DNA of 12,804 nucleotides from Anaerolineae bacterium (GCA_021162125.1 JAGGZG010000204.1:1-12804); one strand, 5' to 3'; numbered from the stretch's first letter, positions 5,192-12,588 are shown. Notes: a model not told the origin generated them from the sequence alone. A program made the numbers and translations.

Positions 5192-7696
5192 ATGGCAGGA
5201 GATAATGGAAACGAGGAACTGCGCATTGGGGTGTACGTGTGCCATTGCGGATCCAACATCGCCGGGGTCATTGATCCAAAGGTCGTGGCTGAATACGCTT
5301 CGACACTGCCTGGCGTGGTTCATGCCACTGACACCCTTTACGCTTGTGCGGATAGCGGCCAGAGTCTGATCAAAGAGGACATTAAGAAGTACAACCTGAA
5401 CCGGGTGGTGGTGGCCGCCTGTTCGGTGAAAATGCACGAGCCGACTTTCCGCGCCGTTGTAGCTGAAGCCGGTCTCAATCCTTTTTTGATGGAGATGGCC
5501 AATATCCGCGAGCAATGCACCTGGGCCCACGGCCACGACCCCGAAGGCGCTCTGGAAAAGGCCAAAGATCTGACGGCGGCGGCTGTGGCCAAGGCCAGCT
5601 TTCTCAGGCCGCTGGACATGATCAAGGTGCCTATCACCAAGCGGGCGATGGTCATTGGCGGAGGGGTGGCTGGCATCAACGCCGCGCTGGACCTGGGTGA
5701 CCAGGGGATCGAGACCATCCTGGTGGAAAAACAGCCGACCATCGGCGGCGTGATGGCCCAATTGAACAAAACCTTCCCCACGATGGACTGTAGCATATGA
5801 ATTCTCGCCCCCAAGATGGTTGACGCGGCGCGTCACCCGAAGGTGGATGTGAGAACATATACTGAAGTCGAGCGCGTGGAAGGGTTTGTCGGTAACTTCA
5901 AGGTGCAGTTGCGTGAAAAGTCCAGGTATGTGATCGCGGATCGCTGTAACGGTTGTGGTGAATGCGCGAAGGTCTGCCCCATTGAAGTGCCTAATTACTT
6001 CGACATGAATTTGGCTCCCCGCAAGGCAATTGACGTGCCGATGAGCCAGTCGGTGCCCCTCGTCTATAGCATTGACATGGATGCCTGCATCCATTGCTAC
6101 AAGTGCGTCGACGCCTGCGGCAAGCTGGAGGCGATTGACTTCAGTATGGAAGACAAGCTGGTCTGGGAGGATGTCGGCTCGATTGTCGTCGCTACCGGCT
6201 ACAGTCACTTTGACCCCAGTGTGATGCCCGAATACGGCTATGGTCGCTACCCCAACGTGGTCACCGCAATCGAGATGGAACGGCTGAACAACTCGGCCGG
6301 GCCGACCGCTGGAAATCTGATCCGCCCCAGCGATGGGGCTAACCCCAAACGGCTGGCCATTATCAACTGCGTCGGATCGCGCGACAAGCGCTTCAACCCC
6401 TGGTGTTCGAACTTCTGCTGCATGTACGCCATCAAGAACGCCATCCTCTTGAAGCAGGCCTACCCCGACATGGACATCACTGTCTATTACATAGACATCC
6501 GCACTCCCTCTAAAGGCTACGAAGAGTTCTATGACCGGGCGCGGAAGATGGACATACACTTTACCCAGGGCCGTCCCAGTCTGATCACCGAAGACCCCGA
6601 AACACGTAACCTCTTCGTTCACTCCGAGGACGTGGCTCTGGGGCGTGTCACCGAGCGCGAGTACGACATGGTGATGCTCAACCAGGCGGCAATCCCCCAG
6701 CCGGACGCGGATGAAATGAGCTCAGTACTCAACATCAGCCAAAGCCCTGGCGGCTGGTTTATGGAGTACCACCCCAAATTGCGCCCGATAGATACTCCCA
6801 CCGACGGCATTTTCCTGGCCGGTGCGTGCCAGGGAATCAAGGACATTCCGGCCAGTGTGGCCCAGGGATCGGCGGCAGCGGCGCGGGCCGGGCGCGTGCT
6901 CCATGCCAAAGAATGGGAGATCGAACCGGTCGTGGCCGTCGTTTGGGAAGACCGCTGTATCAGCGCCAAAGGCAAGAAGTGTGGCCTCTGCGCCAAGGCC
7001 TGTCCCTACGGGGCCATCGAGTACGAGGTGGGCAAGGCGGCCCATGTGGTCACGGCCAAGTGCCACGGCTGCGGCGGTTGTGTGGCCGAGTGTCCCCACA
7101 ACGCGATCACCCAGTTGCACTTCACTGACGCCCAGATCCTGGCCCAGATACACGCTCTGTTGGCTGAGAAGCCGGAGGAAAAGATTCTAGCTTTCCGCTG
7201 CAACTGGTGCTCTTACCCCGGTGCCGACCTGGCCGGGACCAGCCACTTCGAGTACTCGGCCAACGAGCGTGGCCTGCGTGTGATGTGCGCGGCCCGCATG
7301 GACGCAGACTTTATCTACGAAGCCTTCCGTCTGGGGGCCGGTGCGGTGCTGTATTCCGGCTGCCACCCGCAGGACTGTCACTACATCACCGGGCAGCGCG
7401 TGGGCGCACGCCGTGCCGAACGGCTGCTCAAAGCCTTTGAAAAAATGGGCATGACGCCGGGCCGCTTCCGCGTGGAGTGGATCAGCGCCGCTGAGGGCGA
7501 CAAATACGCGCGGGTGATCAACGAGATGCAGGCCACGTTGGATTCGATTCCTAAAGAAAAGTTGCTAGAGGAAATAGAGCGGCTACGCCCACAGATGGAG
7601 AAGCGTGCCCGCCGGATGCGTGAGACACCGCAGGTCGAGAAAGCGCTGGAGTACTCGCGCGAGCTCGAAACGGCTATGACCGGGAAGGAGGTGTGA
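5192..7696 (+). CDS. hdrA: Selenocysteine-containing HdrA-like flavoprotein fused to an MvhD domain
   Basis: A single 834-residue protein read through the in-frame UGA at 5798-5800 as Sec203. Order: an N-terminal cysteine-containing region (CHCG, 17-20); FAD-binding VIGGGVAGINAAL from 154; the DCSI-Sec-ILAPKM motif (Cys200, Sec203), where relatives have Cys; ferredoxin clusters C252/255/258/262 and C299/302/305/309; a flavoprotein region with NCVGSRD and WCSNFCC (C405, C409, C410); FAD contact region GIFLAGACQGIKDIPASVAQG (539-559); ferredoxin clusters C589/597/600/604 and C624/627/630/634; and an MvhD-type [2Fe-2S] domain (C670, C673, C699, C724, C729). HdrA is the FAD site of flavin-based electron bifurcation; MvhD normally links a hydrogenase to HdrA. 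The start at 5192 is chosen because GAGGAG (5181-5186) precedes it; the longer frame from 5135 begins inside a hairpin. A UGA-truncated product would lack almost every cluster. Confidence 0.9.
5798..5838 (+). promoter_or_regulatory. UGA selenocysteine codon with bacterial SECIS hairpin
   Basis: The UGA at 5798-5800 is in frame with both halves of hdrA. Downstream, GG (5818-5819) pairs with CC (5836-5837), T5820 is bulged, and TGACGC (5821-5826) pairs with GCGTCA (5830-5835) around loop GGC (5827-5829). The E. coli fdhF SECIS has the same plan: GG/CC, a bulged U contacted by SelB, UGCA/UGCA and loop GGUC. Here the loop begins 26 nt after the UGA and starts with G, within the usual range for bacterial SECIS elements. 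The hairpin codes for conserved HdrA residues VDAARH. Confidence 0.88.
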
Positions 7697-7697
7697 G

Positions 7698-8297
7698 ATG
7701 AGCCACGAGTCATCTGAGACCTTTGCCGACCAAGTTCGGGCCATTCCCGGCGGCGAGCATCTGGAAATGTGTTATTCGTGTGGGACGTGCGTCAGCAAGT
7801 GCATGATCCAACACAAGTTCGAGCCGGAATATAACCCCCGGCGCTTGATCCGCAAAGCCATGATGGGCATGAAACAGGAAGCCTTTGGGGACAAGACCAC
7901 CTGGCTCTGCTCGGCTTGTGACCTGTGCTATTCAGCTTGCCCCCAGGAGATTCACATTTCGGGCGTCCTCCTGGCCATCAGGGAACTAGCCATCCAAGCC
8001 GGATACACCACTTTCCTCAAAACGGCAGTAGTGGACGAGCTGACCTGCGTGGCCTGTGGACTGTGCGTCGAGGTCTGCCCCTATGAGGCAATCACCCTGG
8101 TCGAGAAGCCAGTGATGTTCCGAGGCAAGGCCGTCACCGTGGCCCATGTTGATCCCAACCGCTGCATGGCCTGTGGGCTGTGCGCGGCCAGTTGCCGCTC
8201 GGCCTCTATCGGGCTGCCGGATGAGTTCTCGAACGAAGCGGTGATAGAAAATCTGTGGGAATGGATGCGCAGCCCCGTTGTGGAGGTGACGGAATGA
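7698..8297 (+). CDS. hdrC: HdrC-like subunit fused to a C-terminal two-cluster ferredoxin domain
   Basis: A 199-residue protein. The first half is HdrC-like, with clusters C25/28/31/35 (CYSCGTCVSKC) and C71/74/77/81 (CSACDLCYSACP) followed by the usual helical segment ISGVLLAIRELA. The second half adds a bacterial-type 2[4Fe-4S] ferredoxin with C117/120/123/127 and C156/159/162/166; the last motif ends CRSAS where most have CP. In classical complexes HdrC relays electrons from HdrA to HdrB. Here no HdrB gene exists, and the extra ferredoxin domain may provide an alternative exit to ferredoxin or the polyferredoxin. Its ATG follows the hdrA stop by one base, with AAGGAGG at 7685-7691. Its stop overlaps the next start (ATGA). 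Cytoplasmic. Confidence 0.85.
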   Translation: MSHESSETFADQVRAIPGGEHLEMCYSCGTCVSKCMIQHKFEPEYNPRRLIRKAMMGMKQEAFGDKTTWLCSACDLCYSACPQEIHISGVLLAIRELAIQAGYTTFLKTAVVDELTCVACGLCVEVCPYEAITLVEKPVMFRGKAVTVAHVDPNRCMACGLCAASCRSASIGLPDEFSNEAVIENLWEWMRSPVVEVTE

Positions 8298-8734
8298 ACG
8301 ATACATGGACACCCCGCATCGTCGTCTTTCAATGTCAATACAGCCTTTACTGTGAAGCCGACCAGAAGTGGATGGATACTCAGTTGCCGCCACACATCAA
8401 GTTGATCAAGGTGCCCTGTACCGGCCGGATCAGCCCGCTCTTTGTGTTGAACGCCATACAGGGTGGGGCCGATGGAATCCTGGTCAGCGGCTGCCAGCCC
8501 GAGAAGTGCCATTTCAAGGAGGGCAACCTGGGTGCCCGCCGCCAGTTGGACGAGTTCCGGCGTTTTTTAACCTATCTGGGAATGGAAGAAGAACGGATAC
8601 GCTTCGCCTGGATTGACCTCAGCGAGCGCGGGCGCATTCAACAGGAATTGGCCGACCTGGAAGAGACCATCCGGACCATAGGCCCGATCAGACGGCTGGT
8701 CACACGAGCAATCCCGGTTGGAGAAAAGCTATGA
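8294..8734 (+). CDS. mvhD: MvhD-family [2Fe-2S] electron-transfer protein (hydrogenase iron-sulfur subunit type)
   Basis: A 146-residue stand-alone MvhD/FlxD-like protein and the second MvhD unit of the operon, the first being the HdrA C-terminus. Conserved cysteines are C14, C20, C42 (PCTGRISP), C67 and C72 (SGCQPEKCHFKEGN). The usual first motif CNWC is here CQYS with a later Cys20, so the cluster ligands may be rearranged. MvhD proteins deliver electrons to HdrA from a hydrogenase, formate dehydrogenase or Flx module. Because FlxA/FlxB-like genes follow, this copy likely joins the NAD(P)H branch to HdrA (inferred). The ATG at 8294 overlaps the preceding stop; an earlier in-frame start at 8255 would sit inside hdrC and has less support. 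It ends in a 4-nt overlap with the next gene. Confidence 0.85.
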   Translation: MNDTWTPRIVVFQCQYSLYCEADQKWMDTQLPPHIKLIKVPCTGRISPLFVLNAIQGGADGILVSGCQPEKCHFKEGNLGARRQLDEFRRFLTYLGMEEERIRFAWIDLSERGRIQQELADLEETIRTIGPIRRLVTRAIPVGEKL

Positions 8735-9684
8735 ACCAACTCACCTTTGCAATTCGGCAGGAGGCTGCTCGCATCCTGGAAGAAAACGTCGTAGACGTGG
8801 TGATCGGGTTCGAGGTAGGCACGCTGCCCCTCAAGGCGCAACCAGCCTTTATCACCCGGAAAGAAGAGGCCGAGAAGCTGGTGTACAACGGCTTCTGCCA
8901 GAACAACCTGGCTGCCTATCTGACCCGGCGGCCAAAAGAAGAGCGCATCGGCATCATCTGCCGCGGCTGCGAGAGCCGCGCCGTTCGTGCCCTTGTCATC
9001 GAGCACCAGCACGACCGTGACAAACTGTACTTGATCGGCGTGCCCTGTACGGGTATCATAGACTGGCGCAAGATCGAGCGTGAGGTGGGCGAGAACACCC
9101 TCCAGGCGGTCGAAGAAGGCGACGAGGTGATCGTCACCACCCGCGATGGGGAACACCGCTTTCAGCGAGTGGACGTGCTGCACGATTCGTGCAAGCGGTG
9201 CCTGCACCCCAATCCGGTCGGCGCAGACATCGTGCTGGGCGATCCACTGCCCGAAGGCGACCCCGAACGGGCATGGGCCCCGGTACTAGAGTTTGAGGCC
9301 CTGCCCCCCGAGGAGCGCTACGCCTATTTCGTCCAGGAGGCCGAGCGCTGCATCCGCTGCTACGCCTGTCGGGAAGCGTGCCCGATGTGCTATTGCACCG
9401 AGTGCTTTGTGGATCACACCACCCCGCGCTGGGCCGAAAGCATGATCACACCCAGCGGCACGCAGGCATGGCACATCATCCGCGCCTTTCACCAGACAGG
9501 GCGTTGCGTGAGCTGTGGTGCCTGCGAGCGTGCCTGTCCGATGGACATCAAAATGACGTATCTGGTAGACAAGCTCAGTTACGACATGGTGCAGCAATAC
9601 GGGTTCGAGGTCGGGGCCAGTGACGAGGAGCAGCCGCCCTTTGCTGCATTTACTCTGGACGATAGAAACCGGTTCGTCCGCTAG
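8731..9684 (+). CDS. FrhB-like N-terminal domain fused to a dicluster ferredoxin domain
   Basis: A 317-residue protein. Residues 1-160 resemble the N-terminal part of the coenzyme F420 hydrogenase/dehydrogenase beta (FrhB/FdhB) family, with GIICRGC (C77, C80), IGVPCTGII (C106) and DSCKRCLHPNPVGAD (C154, C157). Residues 200-275 carry two [4Fe-4S] motifs, C207/210/213/217 and C259/262/265/269, with extra cysteines C220, C222 and C225 (PMCYCTEC) just after the first. No complete F420 or flavin site can be proved by eye, so binding of F420 is not claimed. It may correspond in position to FlxC of FlxABCD clusters. Start by ATGA overlap with the preceding gene. Proposed role: Fe-S relay between the HdrA/MvhD part and the FlxB/FlxA part (inferred from order). 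Confidence 0.72.
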   Translation: MNQLTFAIRQEAARILEENVVDVVIGFEVGTLPLKAQPAFITRKEEAEKLVYNGFCQNNLAAYLTRRPKEERIGIICRGCESRAVRALVIEHQHDRDKLYLIGVPCTGIIDWRKIEREVGENTLQAVEEGDEVIVTTRDGEHRFQRVDVLHDSCKRCLHPNPVGADIVLGDPLPEGDPERAWAPVLEFEALPPEERYAYFVQEAERCIRCYACREACPMCYCTECFVDHTTPRWAESMITPSGTQAWHIIRAFHQTGRCVSCGACERACPMDIKMTYLVDKLSYDMVQQYGFEVGASDEEQPPFAAFTLDDRNRFVR

Positions 9685-9697
9685 GAGGCAGGAAACA

Positions 9698-10702
9698 ATG
9701 TACAAAGTCTTACCTAAAACAGACCTGCCCAAGCTAATTGGAAGATGGATGGAACAAGCCACGGTGTATGCTCCAGTGCGCCAGGGCGACTTTACAAAGT
9801 TCGAACCTCTTAGTGATCCGGCGCAAGCAGATCTTTATTATGCAGCCAACACGCGCTATCCCCCCAAGTCCCTCTTTTTACCCCAGTCAGAGGTCATGTT
9901 CCGCGTCAAAGATGGCGAGTTCGAGTCTACCGAGGATGAGGTGTCCTCGCGGGTGATCCTGGGCATCCATTCCTGCGATACCCGTGCCCTCCAATTGCTC
10001 GACGGTGTCTTCCTGACGGGGGACTATCAGGACCCCTACTGGGCCAAGAAGCGCGAACAAACGACCCTCGTCGTCCTGGGCTGTGCCGACCCGTGCGAGA
10101 CCTGCTTCTGCACTTCGGTAGGATCAGGGCCGTTCGACAAGCGCGGCGCTGATGTGATGCTCATTGACATTGGCGACGAGTACGTGGCTGACGTGCGAAA
10201 CGAGAAAGGGCAGGCTCTCTTTGGTCATCTACCGGACGCATCCCGAAAGCAGATAGACAAATCGCGTCAGGTGCAAGCCGCGGCAGCGGCCGGGATGAAA
10301 AAACCCTTCGAGACCGAAGGGATCAAGGACAAGCTGTACAGCCTCTTCGACAGCGACTTTTGGCCCAAGATTCAACAGTCTTGCCTGGGGTGCGGAGCAT
10401 GCACTTTCCTCTGTCCCACGTGCTATTGTTTCGACATCGTGGATGAGGCGCAGCGCAACGAGCGGGTGCGCAACTGGGATACCTGCATGTTCCGCATCTA
10501 TTCCCAGGAAGCGTCAGGACACAATCCCCGTCCTACAAACACGGAACGAGTACGCCAGCGCATCATGCACAAGTACGCCTATTTCGTGGAACTCTATGAC
10601 GAAATTGGCTGCACCGGCTGCGGACGTTGTGTGCGCTACTGCCCGGTAGACCTGGACATTCGTCAGATCATCCGCAGCGCGCAAGCGTGGGAAGAATCAT
10701 AG
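9698..10702 (+). CDS. flxB: FlxB/AsrA/HydB-like 4Fe-4S dicluster protein
   Basis: A 334-residue protein of the family including anaerobic sulfite reductase subunit A, sulfhydrogenase beta and FlxB. The N-terminal domain has LGIHSCDTRALQLLD (C93) and LGCADPCETCFC (C129, C133, C136, C138). The C-terminal dicluster part has C229/232/235/239 followed by C242 and C244 (CPTCYC), Cys263, and C305/308/311/315. In the known complexes this subunit carries electrons from the FAD/NAD(P)H subunit encoded next to it, exactly the arrangement here (16 nt upstream of the FlxA-like gene). The ATG at 9698 follows AGGAGG (9683-9688, 9-nt spacer); the longer frame from 9620 overlaps the previous gene and is rejected. 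Cytoplasmic; no membrane segments seen. No sulfite reductase catalytic subunit is present, so sulfite reduction is unlikely. Confidence 0.82.
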   Translation: MYKVLPKTDLPKLIGRWMEQATVYAPVRQGDFTKFEPLSDPAQADLYYAANTRYPPKSLFLPQSEVMFRVKDGEFESTEDEVSSRVILGIHSCDTRALQLLDGVFLTGDYQDPYWAKKREQTTLVVLGCADPCETCFCTSVGSGPFDKRGADVMLIDIGDEYVADVRNEKGQALFGHLPDASRKQIDKSRQVQAAAAAGMKKPFETEGIKDKLYSLFDSDFWPKIQQSCLGCGACTFLCPTCYCFDIVDEAQRNERVRNWDTCMFRIYSQEASGHNPRPTNTERVRQRIMHKYAYFVELYDEIGCTGCGRCVRYCPVDLDIRQIIRSAQAWEES

Positions 10703-10717
10703 GCAGGGGAGATCAAG

Positions 10718-11563
10718 ATGCACAATCCGTACAAACCCATTCCGATGCGCATTGCGCGCACAGTCGTCGAAACCGACGATCAAAGCCTGAAATCCTTCGA
10801 GCTCGTGTTTGAAAGGGAAGCAGACCGGGAGAAATTCTTCGCCAAATACCGGCCCGGTCAATTCTGCCAACTCTCCATCTTCGGCAAGGGAGAAGCGCCC
10901 TTTGGCGTGGCCTCGGCCGCGTGGGAAGGCGACTTCGTGCGCTTTACCATCAACAAGATCGGTGTCTTTACGCGCGCCATCCACAAGATGAAATCGGGCG
11001 ATGCCATTAGCATGCGCGGCCCGCTGGGCAACGGGTTTCCCATCGAGGATTGGAAAGGCTCGAACATCCTCATTATCGGCGGCGGATACGCTTTCACCAC
11101 CTTGTTTGCCCTGGCCCAACACCTGCTGGCCCCCGAAATTCGCTCCCAATACAATGACTTGACGGTGATCTATGGAGCGCGTGAGCCGGGCCTCTTTCTC
11201 TACAAAGAAGAAATCGAAACGTGGTATAAGCGGGACGACATCAACCTGTACCAGGCGATTGACCGTCCCGTGGAGGGCTGGTCTCACTTCGTGGGCTACG
11301 TACCGACCGTCACCAAAGAGATCGCCCCTTCGGCGGAGAATACTGTGTCCTTCGTCTGTGGGCCGCCGGTGATGATTAAGTTCACCCTGCCGGTGCTTGA
11401 CGAACTTGGTTTCCCCCCTGAACGCATTTACACCTCGCTGGAAAAGCGGATGAAGTGCGGCATCGGCAAATGCGGGCGCTGCAACGTCGGCCACAAGTAC
11501 ATCTGCAAAGATGGCCCGGTCTTTACTTTTGCAGAGCTACGCGAGCTGCCGGCTGACCTATAG
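10718..11563 (+). CDS. flxA: FlxA/AsrB/HydG-like FAD- and NAD(P)H-binding oxidoreductase with [2Fe-2S]
   Basis: A 281-residue ferredoxin-reductase-fold protein. A FAD-binding beta-barrel (about 1-110) contains RPGQFCQLSIF and PFGVAS. The nucleotide-binding domain (about 115-235) begins ILIIGGGYAFTTLFAL and contains VCGPPVMIKF. The C-terminal [2Fe-2S] motif is C247/C252/C255/C263 (MKCGIGKCGRC...YICKDGPVF), characteristic of AsrB, sulfhydrogenase gamma, dihydroorotate dehydrogenase electron-transfer subunits and FlxA. The usual glycine-rich GGGIG(L/F)AP is here GGGYAFTT, so nucleotide preference may differ. The family transfers hydride between NAD(P)H and Fe-S chains. In Flx-Hdr complexes this is where NADH enters or NAD+ is reduced. 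The ribosome binding site AGGGGAG (10705-10711) supports the start. It likely forms a pair with the preceding FlxB-like protein. Confidence 0.86.
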   Translation: MHNPYKPIPMRIARTVVETDDQSLKSFELVFEREADREKFFAKYRPGQFCQLSIFGKGEAPFGVASAAWEGDFVRFTINKIGVFTRAIHKMKSGDAISMRGPLGNGFPIEDWKGSNILIIGGGYAFTTLFALAQHLLAPEIRSQYNDLTVIYGAREPGLFLYKEEIETWYKRDDINLYQAIDRPVEGWSHFVGYVPTVTKEIAPSAENTVSFVCGPPVMIKFTLPVLDELGFPPERIYTSLEKRMKCGIGKCGRCNVGHKYICKDGPVFTFAELRELPADL

Positions 11564-11599
11564 CGGCGAACACTTACTTTAGTGAAAGAGGAGCACAAG

Positions 11600-12571
11600 A
11601 TGGGTGGACGAGGAACGACGCAGAAGAGAGCCAATGAGCACGAAATAGTGCTCGAAAGGGCGATGATCACCCGCCATTACGTCATGACCTGGGACCTGGA
11701 CCGCTGTGTGGGTTGCCAGATCGGGCCGCTGGTCTGCCCTAAAGAGGCTGTCATCCACGTGGAGGGTGAGATCGTGGACGGGCGGCTGGCGAAGAAGTCG
11801 TCGGTGGATATAGACGCGGAAAAGTGTGTGCTTTGCGGTATATGCGAGGTGACGTGCCCCAAGAACGCCATCACGCTGACCATCAACGGCCAGCGTGAGA
11901 ACCCGGTGCTGGTCTACGAGGCGTTCCCGGACCTGATCCAGTCCACGACCTTTGACAAAGAAAAGTTCGACTGGAGCAGGAAAGACTTTGTGATTGACAA
12001 CTGCCCGACTAACGTCATCAGCTACGACGAGGAGCTGGACACGCTGGTGGTGGATGATGAGCATTGCATCCGTTGCCGCCAGTGTGAGATCGCCAGCAAC
12101 GGTGCTTTCCACGTCGTGCAGCCCTGGCAGGGCAAGGTGGAACTGCGCCGCGAAAAGTGCATCGAGGGCTGTTTGGCCTGTGCCGACATCTGCCCCACCC
12201 GTGCGCTGCACATTGACGAGGATGGTGAGCTGGTGTTGGCCGACTATTACTGCATAAAGTGTGGAGCGTGTATGCAGGTTTGCCCGGTCAAGCCGGAATA
12301 TGAGGAATACGAGTTCACTTTTGAATCGCAGGGCGTGACCAAAACCGTGACCCGCCAGCGGATCACCAATGCCGACGAGTTGCCCATCTGGGTCGAGCGA
12401 TGGCGCGTCCGCCACACACCGGTCCAGAGTGCAGCGTGGATCGCGGCGCTGACCGCGATGGCCGACGACAAGGCCGGCGCCGTTGAAATCGATAGCAAAC
12501 GCGCCCTCAAACGCCGTGACCTGTTGAAGGCTCTGGCGGGGGGCAAAGCACTGCTGGAGGAAAATATATAG
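11600..12571 (+). CDS. Polyferredoxin-like protein with intact and degenerate cluster motifs
   Basis: A 323-residue Fe-S protein closing the operon. Complete [4Fe-4S] motifs: C76/79/82/86, C187/191/194/198 (first spacing x3, not x2) and C218/221/224/228. Two others are incomplete: CVGCQIGPLVC (C36, C39, C46) has Gly42 where the third cysteine belongs, and CIRCRQCEIAS (C156, C159, C162) has Ser166 for the fourth, so a [3Fe-4S] or lost cluster is possible; lone Cys135 might substitute. The last 90 residues lack cysteines, with a Trp-rich stretch (WVERWRVRH) and a basic tail. No signal peptide. Start ATG 11600 has AAAGAGGAG (11585-11593, 6-nt spacer) directly upstream; the in-frame GTG at 11582 lies before that site. 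It may be the ferredoxin-side acceptor of the complex, like MvhB near Mvh-Hdr; this is inference. Confidence 0.78.
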   Translation: MGGRGTTQKRANEHEIVLERAMITRHYVMTWDLDRCVGCQIGPLVCPKEAVIHVEGEIVDGRLAKKSSVDIDAEKCVLCGICEVTCPKNAITLTINGQRENPVLVYEAFPDLIQSTTFDKEKFDWSRKDFVIDNCPTNVISYDEELDTLVVDDEHCIRCRQCEIASNGAFHVVQPWQGKVELRREKCIEGCLACADICPTRALHIDEDGELVLADYYCIKCGACMQVCPVKPEYEEYEFTFESQGVTKTVTRQRITNADELPIWVERWRVRHTPVQSAAWIAALTAMADDKAGAVEIDSKRALKRRDLLKALAGGKALLEENI

Positions 12572-12588
12572 AGCAGAAAGTGGTCTTG

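Noticed and set aside
5192..5800. HdrA as two separate genes or a nonsense-mutated pseudogene
   Set aside because: Both halves are in one frame, the UGA falls at a family cysteine, and an fdhF-like SECIS follows. The second half alone has no ribosome binding site before its first ATG (5816), and that ATG lies inside the conserved ILAPKM motif.
5099..6622. 507-codon open frame on the minus strand
   Set aside because: It is antisense to the clearly conserved HdrA gene; its His/Val/Asp-rich translation has no recognisable motif and arises from codon bias of the + strand gene.
8695..8734. A second selenocysteine at the UGA ending the stand-alone MvhD-like gene
   Set aside because: Reading on past the UGA gives no MvhD-like sequence, and the stop overlaps the next start codon as in normal translational coupling.
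9620..9697. Upstream start for the FlxB-like protein
   Set aside because: The extension overlaps the end of the preceding gene in another frame and lacks homology-like sequence; ATG 9698 has AGGAGG upstream.
9698..11563. Anaerobic sulfite reductase (asrAB) or sulfhydrogenase
   Set aside because: The two subunits resemble AsrA/AsrB and HydB/HydG, but no siroheme AsrC or NiFe hydrogenase subunit is present; the Hdr/MvhD neighbours point to a Flx-type role.
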